A stretch of DNA of 64,000 nucleotides from Diphasiastrum complanatum (lineage: Eukaryota; Streptophyta; Lycopodiopsida; Lycopodiales; Lycopodiaceae), in NCBI GenBank assembly GCA_029204225.1, contig MU831937.1:31802-95801 (forward strand), read 5' to 3'. The position numbers and the translations under genes were made by a program. The notes beneath the pieces are model-generated. The model worked only from the letters and a program-made list of their open reading frames with translations. It had not been told where the DNA came from and did not search any database. Positions 1 to 10,473 of the stretch are shown piece after piece; within the stretch, counting starts at the first letter, position 1, and each line of letters opens with the position of its first letter.

Positions 1-1907
1 TTAGCACATGCTAAAGCTTCCCCCCAAAAAGACTTAGCAAGATTAGCATGTAGTCTCATTGCCTTGGCACATTCACAAAGGGTTCTATTCTTCCTCTCGG
101 CCACTCCATTCTGTTGTGGAGTCCTAGGACTAGACATCTCCCTCTTAATCCCATGTGCTATACAAAAGTCTTTGAACCTATTTGAGGTGTATTCCCCTCC
201 ATTATCAGATCTTAAGCATTTGATCTTTGTATTGAATTGGTTTTCCATTTCATTCTTGAACTTGACAAATGCAGCAAACACTTCATCCTTACTTTTAAGA
301 AGATAGATCCAAGTATACCTACTAAAGTCATCAATGAAAGTTGCATACATCTTTGCCCCACCATTGCTAGTTGTACTAGAAGAATGAATATCAGAATGCA
401 CAAGTTGAAAAGCTTCTTTAGATCTAGAAGTAGATCTAGAATAAGCAAGTCTATGAGATTTGGACAAGGCACAATGTTCACAAACACTATTGTTTGCAAC
501 AAGACTTTTAGGGAGACCAAGAACAAGCTCTTTCTTTACCATTACCTCCAAAGATTTGAAGTTGGGATGGCCCAACCTCTTGTGCCAAACTTCTTGGTTT
601 GTCAATTGCTCCCTAGCCATACATCCTTCATGATTAGAGATCACACATGCATCAAGCTTGAAAAGTTTACCATGCCTCCTACCTTGAGCAATCAAGGATC
701 CACATTTACTTATCAAACATGCATCTCCAATGAACTCCACATCAAGTCCTTTGTCAATCATTTGACTTACACTAAGCAAATTCTTAGTGATTGAAGGAAT
801 GTACAAAACATTTTCAAGATTTGCTTTCCTATTTGTTGAAAGGGAAATAGGAATAGTGCCTATGCCTTTGATGTCACATTGACCATCATTTGCAGTGTAG
901 ATGATGTTACCTTCTCCCTCATAAGACAATAAGGATGTAAAGTATTCCTTATGTCTTGTCATGTGAGATGAGGCTCCACTATCAATCCACCAAGGATCAT
1001 TATCATCTATGTTGGCTAACAAACTTGAAGTCATAACAAGTGATTCACATGTGTTATGTTCTTCCTCATCTATTGTAAGATTTCCTTGCCTCTCTCCTTG
1101 CTCTCTTTTCTTCTTATAACATTCATTTGCAAAATGACCTTTTATCCCACAATAAAAGCACTTGAACTTTGACTTATTGTTCTTAGTAGAAGAGGAAGAG
1201 GAAGAGTGATCATCATGATCAAAGTTACCACCTTTGGACCATTTCCCTTTGCCTTTACCTTTGCCCTTGAATTTGCCTTTTGTGAAGAAAGCCTCTTCAC
1301 CTCCACCTTGCAAGGATGCACCATCAAGCTTTGATTGCAACCTATGTTCTTCAGCCAATAAGATTTCTTGCAAGTCAACCACACTTGGCAAGACTCTTTG
1401 AATGGCAAAACTTTGCACAAGGTTAGCATGTTCATTTAGCAAACCATTCAACATAACTTGGACTATTTCACCATCTTTTATGTTCTCATCAATGCATGCT
1501 AAATCATCACTTAGGGACTTAACTCTCAAGATAAATGCATGAGCACTTTCACCCTCTCTTTGCCTACTAGAAAATATTTGTCTCCTTAGGGTCAATACCC
1601 TAGATGTGGACTTTGATTCAAAGAGCTTCTTTAAGGCATTCCATGCCTCACTTGCACTTTGACACTTTCCAACTTCCTTGAGAAGTTCATTTGTAACATT
1701 CATTTTAATGATATGAAGAGCCCTTTTGGCCTTCTTATCAAACCTTTGTTGCTCTTGAAGTGTGAGAGGTCTCTCTTCAATTTCTGCAACTATGTCCATG
1801 AGTTCATTCAACTCAAGTAAGGACTCCATCCTCACTTTCCAAGTAGAGTAGTTTGATGAACTCAACCTTTCACTAGACTCTAGCATGATCCCACCATTGG
1901 AAGCCAT
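1..1907 (-). CDS. copia Gag-protease-integrase polyprotein, C-terminally cut by window edge
   Basis: The frame starts at the ATG complementary to 1905-1907 and stays open for about 635 codons to the window edge. In order I see a UBN2-type Gag domain; a Gly/Lys-rich basic stretch; a CCHC zinc knuckle (C-x2-C-x4-H-x4-C, about 1120-1170); the protease motif DSGASSHMT (about 970); a GAG-pre-integrase region with WHKRLGH; and the integrase core with HSDIH, RSDNGGEY and PQQNGVAERKNRT, so the D,D,E residues are all present. The intact frame and catalytic residues suggest a fairly young, possibly once-active copy. The polyprotein would package RNA, mature by self-cleavage and integrate cDNA. RT and RNase H should follow beyond base 1. 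Confidence 0.85.
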   Translation of the reverse strand, partial: MASNGGIMLESSERLSSSNYSTWKVRMESLLELNELMDIVAEIEERPLTLQEQQRFDKKAKRALHIIKMNVTNELLKEVGKCQSASEAWNALKKLFESKSTSRVLTLRRQIFSSRQREGESAHAFILRVKSLSDDLACIDENIKDGEIVQVMLNGLLNEHANLVQSFAIQRVLPSVVDLQEILLAEEHRLQSKLDGASLQGGGEEAFFTKGKFKGKGKGKGKWSKGGNFDHDDHSSSSSSTKNNKSKFKCFYCGIKGHFANECYKKKREQGERQGNLTIDEEEHNTCESLVMTSSLLANIDDNDPWWIDSGASSHMTRHKEYFTSLLSYEGEGNIIYTANDGQCDIKGIGTIPISLSTNRKANLENVLYIPSITKNLLSVSQMIDKGLDVEFIGDACLISKCGSLIAQGRRHGKLFKLDACVISNHEGCMAREQLTNQEVWHKRLGHPNFKSLEVMVKKELVLGLPKSLVANNSVCEHCALSKSHRLAYSRSTSRSKEAFQLVHSDIHSSSTTSNGGAKMYATFIDDFSRYTWIYLLKSKDEVFAAFVKFKNEMENQFNTKIKCLRSDNGGEYTSNRFKDFCIAHGIKREMSSPRTPQQNGVAERKNRTLCECAKAMRLHANLAKSFWGEALACA

Positions 1908-3067
1908 GATTCTAATGTTTCTTCAACTTTTAGGTTCTGTCCTAAAGCACTTAGCACTCACTTTTCTCTCAACAAATGATAGATAAAGAGATCTATGAAG
2001 ATTTAGGACCCTAAAACACTTCTATCTTGAACCTAGATGGTTTCCAAGCATAGAAAGGAAGATTGAAACACATGCAACACTTTGCACACACTAAGAATGG
2101 ATTACAAAATCAAACCAACCTGAACACACTCTTGCTTAAGCTCTCAAACGTTCCAGCAAGTGACCAAATCAAGTTATGGTGTGAAGAGTTACTTGCATTC
2201 TTAGAAAATACCCAAAACTAGGATGCCAAGATTACCTAGTAATGAACAAACTTGATCAACATATGATCAACACACTAAGATATTGATTCAACCTGTAAAA
2301 CCACATGTAAACCACACTTCTAAAAGTTTATAAACTCCAGCAAGTGATAAATACAAGATTTAGAGGTGAATGAATGAGCACACTTAGTGAATCACAAGAC
2401 TAGCTTCACTATCTTGTCAAATCTTGGTGTTTAGATGTAGATCTAAGATCACTTCACATGAGAATGTTCCTCAACCTGTTAAGAACCTGAAAACACACTT
2501 GCATAATGGTTAACACCTTCCAGCAAATGCTCCAATCAAATTACATAAGGAGAGTTACTTACATGCTCAACAAAGTACACCAAAATTTATGCCAAAATTG
2601 ATGACAATCTTTACAATATGCTCTTCACAATGGAGCTTACAATATGTTCACCCAAAAAAGGGGATCTTTCATCCAAATGGGAGCTTTGCTCAGCCTTTAG
2701 GAGAATTACAACTCACTCAAAAGAGCATTTGTCATCCACTTAAGGAGAAGTTTCATCCACTTAAGGAGAGTGTTCATCCAAGAATGGAGATTGTCAACAA
2801 TAGGATTGAAAAGAACATTGTTAGTATTGAATATGCACAAGCCTCACAATCACAAATGATTAGGTGTTATGATCTGATCCAAAATAGTTTCTTTTCAGCC
2901 TCTGATCTTCAATAGACCTGAAATATGCTTTTGATCCACAAGTTCAACTCACAAAACAAAGGTTAGTAAGATTTGATCAACAAAGCAATGCAAAATCATG
3001 CTAGAACTTGATCAAACATCCAAATATCACCAAAAATGGAATACTTACTGTAAATAGAAGCCAACCA
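1908..3067 (-). repeat. leader of element A with degenerate ~180-bp repeats
   Basis: This stretch lies between the primer site and the gag start of element A and has no credible gene. At least three degenerate copies of a unit of about 170-190 bp can be seen, each with a 'ccagcaa(g/a)tg' block (near 2152, 2335 and 2518) preceded by an 'aacctg' block (near 2118, 2288 and 2471). It is probably untranslated leader or packaging sequence of the element. The plus-strand ORF at 2589-2915 has no recognisable domain and lies antisense to the element. Confidence 0.5.
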
Positions 3068-3079
3068 GCTCTGATACCA
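3068..3079 (-). other. primer-binding site of element A (initiator tRNA-Met type)
   Basis: The minus strand reads TGGTATCAGAGC directly after an LTR end in CA. This is the standard plant copia primer site complementary to the 3' end of initiator tRNA-Met. Confidence 0.9.
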
Positions 3080-3620
3080 TGTGAAAAATACAGATCCTAA
3101 GTGGATCTAAACTCCAAGATCATTGGCTTGAATGCTTGCACTCCAAACTACATAAGCTAGGAATTGGCAACACATTCTATGCTACCTAGAATGCAAAGAA
3201 CTTGATCAAAAAGCATTTATCACAAATGGAAACTTCCATAAACATCAAGTGCGGCCCAAAATAGCATTATACAGTCCATAATACATCAGCCTACCACTTT
3301 TGGAAAGCACCTAAGATCATACACAATAGCTTGAAGACAATACACACAACAATGCTCTCAATGGAGGAAGAAACAATGACAATGATCTATTGATCTCAAT
3401 GAAGCATACAAAAGGTTTCTCCAACCTGTTCTCCACGACTTCCCTACTATTTATGGATGAGGAAGATGACTCTCTCTCCTCTCTCTAGAAGGTACTTGAC
3501 CCTAGATATTCCCTATATAGGAAAAATAGCTAAAAATGGCTTATATGACCAAAATACATCAAAATGGTCTCATTTTGAAGGGTATGAAGTTTGACACTTC
3601 ATCATACTGAAAAAATACAG
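3080..3620 (-). repeat. 5' LTR of element A
   Basis: The inner end (3080, ...TTTTCACA on the minus strand) abuts the primer site. The part 3080-3400 aligns well with 12232-12538, the inner LTR part of element A2. A TATA-like CTATATAGG lies at about 3510-3520 on the minus strand. The outer limit is an estimate. Confidence 0.65.
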
Positions 3621-4162
3621 TAAATAAAAACATTGTGGCCTGGTTCACACGTGCAAAACTCCAGAACCAAAACTATTTAAAATTTTAGCCAATTTAGGCC
3701 TCAAACTAGCTAGGAAATGTTGACAATTTTCACAGTAAGCAAGGGCGTGCTAGATTGGCTTGCTTATGCATGGATCTAGTGGTGATTTCTTGAGGCCATT
3801 TGATTGTCTACATGTTTGGTGGGAACCTCTCAATCCAATAGAGTATGATGTTGATTTTCACCAAGAATCTTGATCTATATGCATCTTGGTTTACAAGGGG
3901 GGCTAAAACTTTGGGACCAAATAAACTTTGGATGCCAAGGTAACCAACTGAGGCAACCCTATTGAATGAATCTTATACATTAAGTGTTTTTGGGTTTCCG
4001 TAATAACAAACTCACTATCACATGGTTTTGATCAAGAGGACAAAAATCATGACTTGTGGAGTGTGCAAGATCAATCTAAATAACACTTAGCAAATCTCCT
4101 CCAACATACCAAGAAGAATGTGACCCTCACAAGAAATGTGATATACAATTGTACAAGAAACA
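3621..4162. other. gap between element A and the P450 gene
   Basis: No gene is seen. The stretch contains the 3' flank of the P450 gene, and possibly the outer end of the element A LTR, whose limit I could not fix. Confidence 0.5.
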
Positions 4163-5232
4163 TCAAGGGTATGGTTGTAGAAGTATTTGCATGCCATAAA
4201 GTGGCTTGACGATACCCACCTGACTAGGTGCATGCACATAGCTAGGAGACAATTCAAAACGGAAGCTTTGCAAGAGAAGAGCAAGCACAATCTTTGCTTC
4301 CATGAGAGCAAATCCTTGACCTATGCAATTGCGTGGTCCTAGCGAGAAAGGCAGATATGCCGACTGATTCTTGACTGCGTTGGCTATGCCGTCGCAGAAC
4401 CTCTCTGGCTTGAACTCGTTTGCATCCTCACCCCACATTTCTTTGCTGTGGAGCACCGCTACAACGGGCAGGAAGAGAGTGGTCCCTTTGGGTATGAGCA
4501 GCTTTCCCAGCTTCAGATCTGTGCATGTGCACCTCAGAAGCGTTGTTGCTGCTGGATACAAGCGTAATGCCTCATACAGCACCATAGCAACCTGTACATA
4601 GGAAGCAGTGAGTGCAATAGTTAGCTACACTCATTCGCGACTAATTTGAAGAAAACATAAGACAGCAAGAAAACATAATACAGCAGCTAGCCGGACTAAA
4701 AGATACTGGAGAAGTCAGTAGACAATATTTCTTAATTTAACAAGAAAGAAGAAACATGTACTTCAGAGATCAGAGTACAAAGGATTAGTGTACTACGAGT
4801 TTAAGGCTGTTGAGCATGTCTGAGTTGGGAGGTTTAGATCCGCAGACTGCAAAGATTTCTGTGCGTAGCCGCTCTTGCCATTCGGGGTTGATAGCAAGTA
4901 GCAGTGTTGTCCATGTCAGTAGCGCTGCAGTTGTCTCATGCCCAGCGAAGAAGAATGTTTTACACTGGTCTACGATGTTCTGAGTGCTCATTCTGAGATG
5001 CCTTTGACTGTTGCCTTGCTGTAAACCTCTGTATGCAGAAACCATCAGCCCAAGTAGGTCCTGCGCATTCTCTCCGGTCTTGTAATCCTTTTCCAGCCGT
5101 ATTTGAATCATTTGGTGCAGTTTTTCTTCGATCCGTTTTCTAATCTTCCAACGGTAACGATTCTTCGCTGTTGGAAGAAAGCTGTTTGGTTTCGATCAAA
5201 TATTCAGCTTCTCACATGTGAATATGATCTCC

Positions 5233-5316
<84 letters not shown>

Positions 5317-6420
5317 CACGCACACTCACACACAGATCGACAATAAGAACACACAGAAAGTGGATCTTCTCCTGGCCACCCTACGGGATAATTTGTTTCA
5401 TACGGAAGCTTTTGCAGCTAGCGACAATAATGACAAGAGCGATATCGGATTAAAACCTTTGGCCTGGCCAACGTAAGGAGCGGTTAGCTTCTTGAGAAAA
5501 TCTTGACTGTTCGTATTGCAAACTGAAGACAACCTTTCCAACTTCATAGCTAGTGCCGAAAGCTGTGTGAGCAATTATGTCAGCAGTCAAATTGGTGTAC
5601 TGTTTCTGAATTTCAATTTCAACTCCGATAGAGCTTTGGGCATCTCCGAGCATGTTTTTCCATGCGTTCAGCATCTTCACAGTAAGAGATGTCATTGTCT
5701 CAGCCATATCCTGCACTCAAGCAGCTCAAGCCTCAAACTATAGGCGTTTAATCTTATATCCAAAGAACATAGATCAAGCCTTTACAATAGTTATTTACGA
5801 GATAATATGACAGGAAACCTTTAGTCTTTCAGCATGGAACGCTTGGTTGAGGAGTCGTCTTTCCTGTGCCCACCTCTCTCCGTTGGACGTGACTAAGCCA
5901 TCTCCAAACAAGTCCTTAGAAGCAGAAGTCATTGGTAGCTTTGGAAAATGCCCAAACTTGATGGAGAGGATCTCCTTTATCAGGTCAGGGTCAGAGATCG
6001 TCAATCTTGGCTCCATACCCCACCAAAACAAGAACGTTTCTCCTACAATCGATATACAAAACACAAATCAACAATGAAAACATTTCGTGATCATACAAGT
6101 TGAACAGAAGAATCCTAAGGAAAAAAGGGACATGTCCAGTGAGCCTTACCATAGATTTTAGACCATCTTTCATAATGCGGCAAAATCCAAGGCACAATGT
6201 CATGCGATATTGATCTGAGTGGAGTGGAGCTGACTTCTTGGAGCATTTGTTTCACAGCAGGCTGATTTCCAACGAGCAGTTTGGGTGGTGGCCCTTTCAC
6301 TCCCTGTGCCTCCAGAACGCTCCTTACACATAATGGCCTCCACCAAAGATTTCTCACAAGCTTTGACACAGTCACCAAAAGTAATGCTCCCAGTACTACT
6401 GCCAAACAGTACAGAAGCAT
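4163..6420 (-). CDS. cytochrome P450, CYP72 clan, five exons, apparently intact
   Basis: Exons by GT-AG signals: 6420-6150, 6042-5819, 5710-5457, 5181-4797 and 4591-4163, giving about 520 residues, a normal P450 length. The start gives a hydrophobic ER anchor (residues about 2-24), then WW and a Pro-rich hinge (GPPPKLLVGN). In order: I-helix AGHETT (about residue 329), ExxR as EALR (385), PERF (about 443) and the heme loop FSLGPRNCIG with its Cys ligand (about 466). The IYGETFLFWWG segment and exon pattern fit the CYP72 clan, whose members oxidise hormones, terpenoids or fatty acids at the ER; the substrate cannot be told. Intron 3 carries a long CT repeat. No stop or frameshift is seen. A partial inverted copy of its promoter and first exon lies at 59680-60237. 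Confidence 0.92.
5229..5312. repeat. (CT)n microsatellite in P450 intron 3
   Basis: About 84 bp of nearly pure CT dinucleotide (one GT interruption) lies inside the third intron of the P450 gene, followed by a short CA-rich stretch. It makes a spurious Ser/Leu ORF. Confidence 0.95.
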
Positions 6421-6815
6421 CTTACAGTTTTTTTCTAGCCGAGCAACTGGATCTATCTGCTGCAGAATGAAAGGGAATGAAAGGATAGTAAAGCACTAGG
6501 ATTTAGAGATTCGTAAGGCAGATATCTGATTGTATTGCGAAAAACATTCCTCTCAACTAAACGTAAACTCTGATGCTGCCGATCAAATGCAATAAGCTTT
6601 CTCAGGATCGAAGGTTCTACACTCCATTCCATTAGGCCATGAGGCTTATTACTGTAGGCTTTATGCTTTAGGCAAAAACTATTGTACTACACAAGATGCT
6701 CAAAGTTTGTTAATTTGTAGATTTCATGCCAGCCTACACCTTAGCTAAAACCTGGTCATATGCTCCTTGAGTGCAAAACAAGCCTAGTAGCTTACGATGT
6801 GGATGTGGATGTGGA

Positions 6816-6847
<32 letters not shown>

Positions 6848-6958
6848 CATGCACGTGCACAACATGCATGCCTGCTTGATATCATCACACATGAGGAAAC
6901 CTAGAAGTGGCATTCTCATTGCTCACCCTTGCCCTACCTTCAATCTAGGTCGATGTTA
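6330..6958 (-). repeat. source copy of the duplicated P450 5' segment
   Basis: The minus strand from 6958 to about 6330 (upstream region, 5' UTR and the first 30 codons of the P450) aligns over its length with the plus strand 59680-60205. Shared landmarks include the block with CGACCTAGATTGAAG, the block with TTGCCTAAAGCATAAA, and the first 30 codons with about five substitutions. Confidence 0.85.
6806..6850. repeat. (TGTGGA)n/(GT)n/(GC)n microsatellite upstream of P450
   Basis: GTGGAT repeats run into GT dinucleotides and then GCGCGC. The copy of this region at 59680-60237 has only a remnant, so the tract has expanded or shrunk since duplication. Confidence 0.9.
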
Positions 6959-9529
6959 TATGATGGATCAAGATCTTAAAAACCATGAACTTGAGTCACA
7001 AATCATTGAAATCAAAATCTCCAATGGTTAGGAATCAAAGAGTAATACCAAGATCAACTCATTGGAACAAGAAAAAGAAGATCAGGTACAACATGACATG
7101 CCAGAACAATTCAAAATATGTACCTTTAATGATGTGGCAATCATGTTGCCAAAAGCTTATCAAAAACCTGAAAAAAGTGTTCCAGAATCATAGGAAGTTT
7201 ATGATGGACCGACTTGTATTCAACCAATGAATCTAGCTGAAATAAATGAAGTAGAGAATATGTTCCATGTGGAGCACAAATATCTTCTTCTCTATTCCTA
7301 GAGTTACGACAATTGATGATCAAACACACTTGTGAAAAATGGAAAAAGTCATCTATGTTGAGTCTAGGGGTTTGATAAATTTTCCTATGTCCATCTATGT
7401 GTGAGTAGGTGATAGGGCCAATTTTGGCTTAGGAGGCAACTCAAGGAAGTACACTTGTAATTCCATGATTAGGCCAAAAGTAACTTGTGATGTGGCTCGA
7501 GCTAGTTTGGCTTGCTACAAGTGTCATGATTAGGTTGGATGTGTGATTCATTCCTATGTGTTGGCATGACATTAGTGACCAATCAAAAGAGAGATATCCA
7601 TCAATTTGGGCCAATCAAATTTGAGGACACATAAGTCACTCAACCAATCACATCTAGAGGAGGAAAAAAAGGGGTCCAATGAGAATCAAGCATCCTCTAC
7701 CTCGAAATCCTATTAGAAGACATGATTAGTTCATTTGTACTCGAGTTTTTTGGAGTTAATGAGATTTCTATATTTTTGTGTCATATTGGATTCTCTCTCT
7801 ACCCGAGGCTTGATAATTGGTTTCTCTCTGTATTCGAAAGCAAGGCTTTTTTCCATACTTAGTTTTTTCAAGTACAAATCTCCACACGTGTGTATGTACT
7901 TGTTTGATTGATATATGCATGTAATCAAGTGCTCTTGCCTTAGTTTTTAAAAATAGATCTTGATTATCAATCTATGCTTGATCTTTGTGCAATCACCAAG
8001 TCTTAGGAGATCATTTGTTCTGATTGCAACAAGACCATGCAATCAATTCATGGTTGCTAACAGTTACAAAATGCCAATTCCAATAATCACAAGCATGATG
8101 TTGAGGAACTAAATACACTTGAAATGTGCCATTCGTGAATCTTAAATCATGCCCAACTTTTTGTATGGATAAAAAAATTAAGTAATCACATTTGCCAAGA
8201 GTCTCGTTACGGAAAAGCCCTACTTTTTTGCACACGTGCATGAAATGTATACATACCTATGCTTAAATTTCTAAAAATGTGAAAGCTTTAATGATTTTGT
8301 TTTTTCCTTTACATATATGCATGGTTCAAAGGTGGATGGAGTAATGAAAATATATATAGATTTTAGGTCGTGTCAAGGACAATAGGGTGAGTAGGATAAG
8401 AGGGAAATTTTGCCATGCTAATGCATGCTCAAACCCCACATGTCCCTTCATTGACATGTTTGAAGCTTTGTGCTTCATAGTTAAATTAACATTCTACATT
8501 TGTGCATGAAATATCCTCATATCTTGCAAGTGATGCATCTCAGATTTAACAATATGTTAAACTTGAAAATTTAAAATTTTCAGGATTCACTTAAAGAGAG
8601 AGTGTTGGAATTCATGCTCAAAGAGCAATCCGATTTGTTAATGAGCATCTTGAAAATTGTTGTTTACATTCATTCAAAAAATAAAAAACTACCAAAAGTA
8701 TGAAGGTTCGCAAAATCTAGGATGATAGGCCAATTGTGGAAAGATGTGTAGAAAACTTTTCCAACGAGTTTTCAGATATCAATTAGGCGGATGTAGAATC
8801 AGTGTGAATTAGGGATGGCTTGTCAAATCTTGCACTCGTACTTTCTTGTGGATCCATAATCATAGTGTTGTAGACATGTTCACTCGATTGATGATGAGAG
8901 TAGAGATGAGTTTTTTATTTCTAGCCATTAGCATCTTTGCTGAAATTGAGCGCCCTTTTATTTTGTAGCCAACTTCAAACTATTGTACTCATTTTGCAAT
9001 TAATTAGAGTGCAAAATTATGTCTACATGAATGTTCTATTGCTATTTCTAAATTGGTTTTTCATCTTGAATGTTTGTTGATAATTGTTATGCTTCCGATC
9101 TTTATTCACCTACTCTTCAATTCCACTACAGTATCGAATTTCTCTGATTTACAAAATTGTAGTCTATAAGTGCTTGTGTATGAGGTTCAATCTAGATCTC
9201 CGAATTTGTAAGAGACATATTAATCTAATGAGATTCAAATGGATTATTGATTTCTTGCATAATATGTTAGAAATAGGACTATTAACTCATTAGAGTAACT
9301 ACAGTACTTAGGATTGAGTTATAGTTGTCTGAGACTTAATGAATCTCCTAGATCTCTTAGAAATTTTGGTTGTTTGAATTGTTGTATTTTAGAATATTTG
9401 AATATTTTGAGAATATTTGTACCAAGAGGCACTATTATTTGCAAGAAATTGTGGATAGATTTTAGACTATGATTAAAATAGAATCTCTTCAACTTTCAAA
9501 CTTGATCTCTGTAATAATGAGTGTATTTT
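6959..9529. other. long non-coding stretch, one coherent reading frame near 7.0-7.3 kb
   Basis: No gene is supported. On the plus strand about 6985-7310 reads as a protein-like frame (includes KINSLEQEKEDQVQHDMPEQ and a stop that could be a mutated Gln) but matches no family I recognise; it may be an exon or transposon scrap. The rest is AT-rich and featureless to my reading. A PPT-like AAAGAGAGAG followed by TGTTGGAATTC at about 8595-8620 hints at an old LTR edge, but no coding region supports it. Confidence 0.3.
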
Positions 9530-9762
9530 TGATGCGGACTGCTTAGAGCTTTATGTTTCTATCAAGAGAGACCCATCTGGTTGTCCTCTGACAGGCAGGA
9601 CACAATACTACAAAGATAATCTGTCCCTTCTGCCTGATTTTGGGCTTTAAACAAGAAAGAACATTTGTAAGCAAGAGCCCACCATCTCTGTTGATAGGTA
9701 GAAGAAGAAGCAAGCAAAAGTACCCTAGTAAACAGATCCTCTGGTGGAGGGAACCTTCAACA
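9530..9762 (+). repeat. truncated LTR 3' end of the element D family
   Basis: The last about 230 bp of the LTR seen complete at 15469-16551 and 29493-30643 recur here: a CTTTCAAGAGAGA-like block, GTCCTCTGACAGGCAGGAC, a GAAGAAGAAG block and the terminal CTTCAACA. The upstream part of the LTR is missing. Confidence 0.75.
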
Positions 9763-10473
9763 AATCTTGATACTGCTCAAAGAAGTGGTTGTTAAAAATT
9801 CACAATTCTAGCTTGACTAGTTTTGGTCATATGACTTGTAAATAGTTAGATGGTCATGATGTGGCTTGTCACACGTGCCAAATAGCATAGGATTCCATTC
9901 ATAAGGATGTTCTCAAGTAGACCTAAGTGTTAGAACCTTTTGAATGAGTCCAAATTATGCTTAGATACAAGGGAGAAAAAATAGGAGCTATTTTTGGTAA
10001 TTTTTGCATTGTTGAGGGATCTCCAAGATTCCAACCCTAACTTGGTAGGGATGAAAGATCCACCAAAATTAGAATTAGGGATAGGTTTAGGGCTACTCAT
10101 ACCTGCCCAAAACCGTGATGGATCATGTATATATAGGTGATGATATCTCACCAAAATCAATCAAGCAATTTCATGATTTTTCTCTCATAATGGTGCAATT
10201 GCTCTCTATGTTCATAATTGTTTGATTACTTGTGATTACTAATGATTATAGGATTGAATGTAGGTCTGGTGTACAGTACTCAGATTGTGGGAGGCCGTAC
10301 TTTCACACGTGTGAAGCCTTCTTCAAGGATTTGGGCCATTTAGTGAGGTTCAAGCATAGATTTTTGATGGATTTTGATGGTTCAACTTGTGCTAATCTTA
10401 TGAAATCATAATCTATTGTTTCCCTCATCATTTCAAGTGTTTAAGGATCCTTATTTGCTGTAATTTTTATAGT
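9763..10473. other. unassigned AT-rich stretch between LTR fragment and element A2
   Basis: No coding frame, repeat or transposon end recognised. Confidence 0.4.

Larger units (their letters stand above)
1..3620 (-). mobile_element. Ty1/copia LTR retrotransposon A, 5' half (runs off the window)
   Basis: Read on the minus strand, this holds a 5' LTR (inner end at 3080), a primer-binding site, a leader of about 1.16 kb and the start of a gag-pol frame that leaves the window at base 1. The order gag, protease, integrase is the copia order; RT and RNase H would lie outside. The LTR inner 300 bp match the LTR of a plus-strand relative at 12232-12538, which supports the boundary. The outer LTR end is uncertain: I place it near 3620 from TATA-like sequence at about 3510-3520 and the loss of recognisable structure beyond. 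No target duplication can be checked because the other end is missing. Confidence 0.85.

Noticed and set aside
5103-5453. Ser/Leu-repeat ORF over the CT tract
   Set aside because: Microsatellite translation within a P450 intron, on the opposite strand.
8587-8625. PPT and LTR start suggested by AAAGAGAGAGTGTTGGAATTC
   Set aside because: No coding remnant before it and no second LTR copy in the window.
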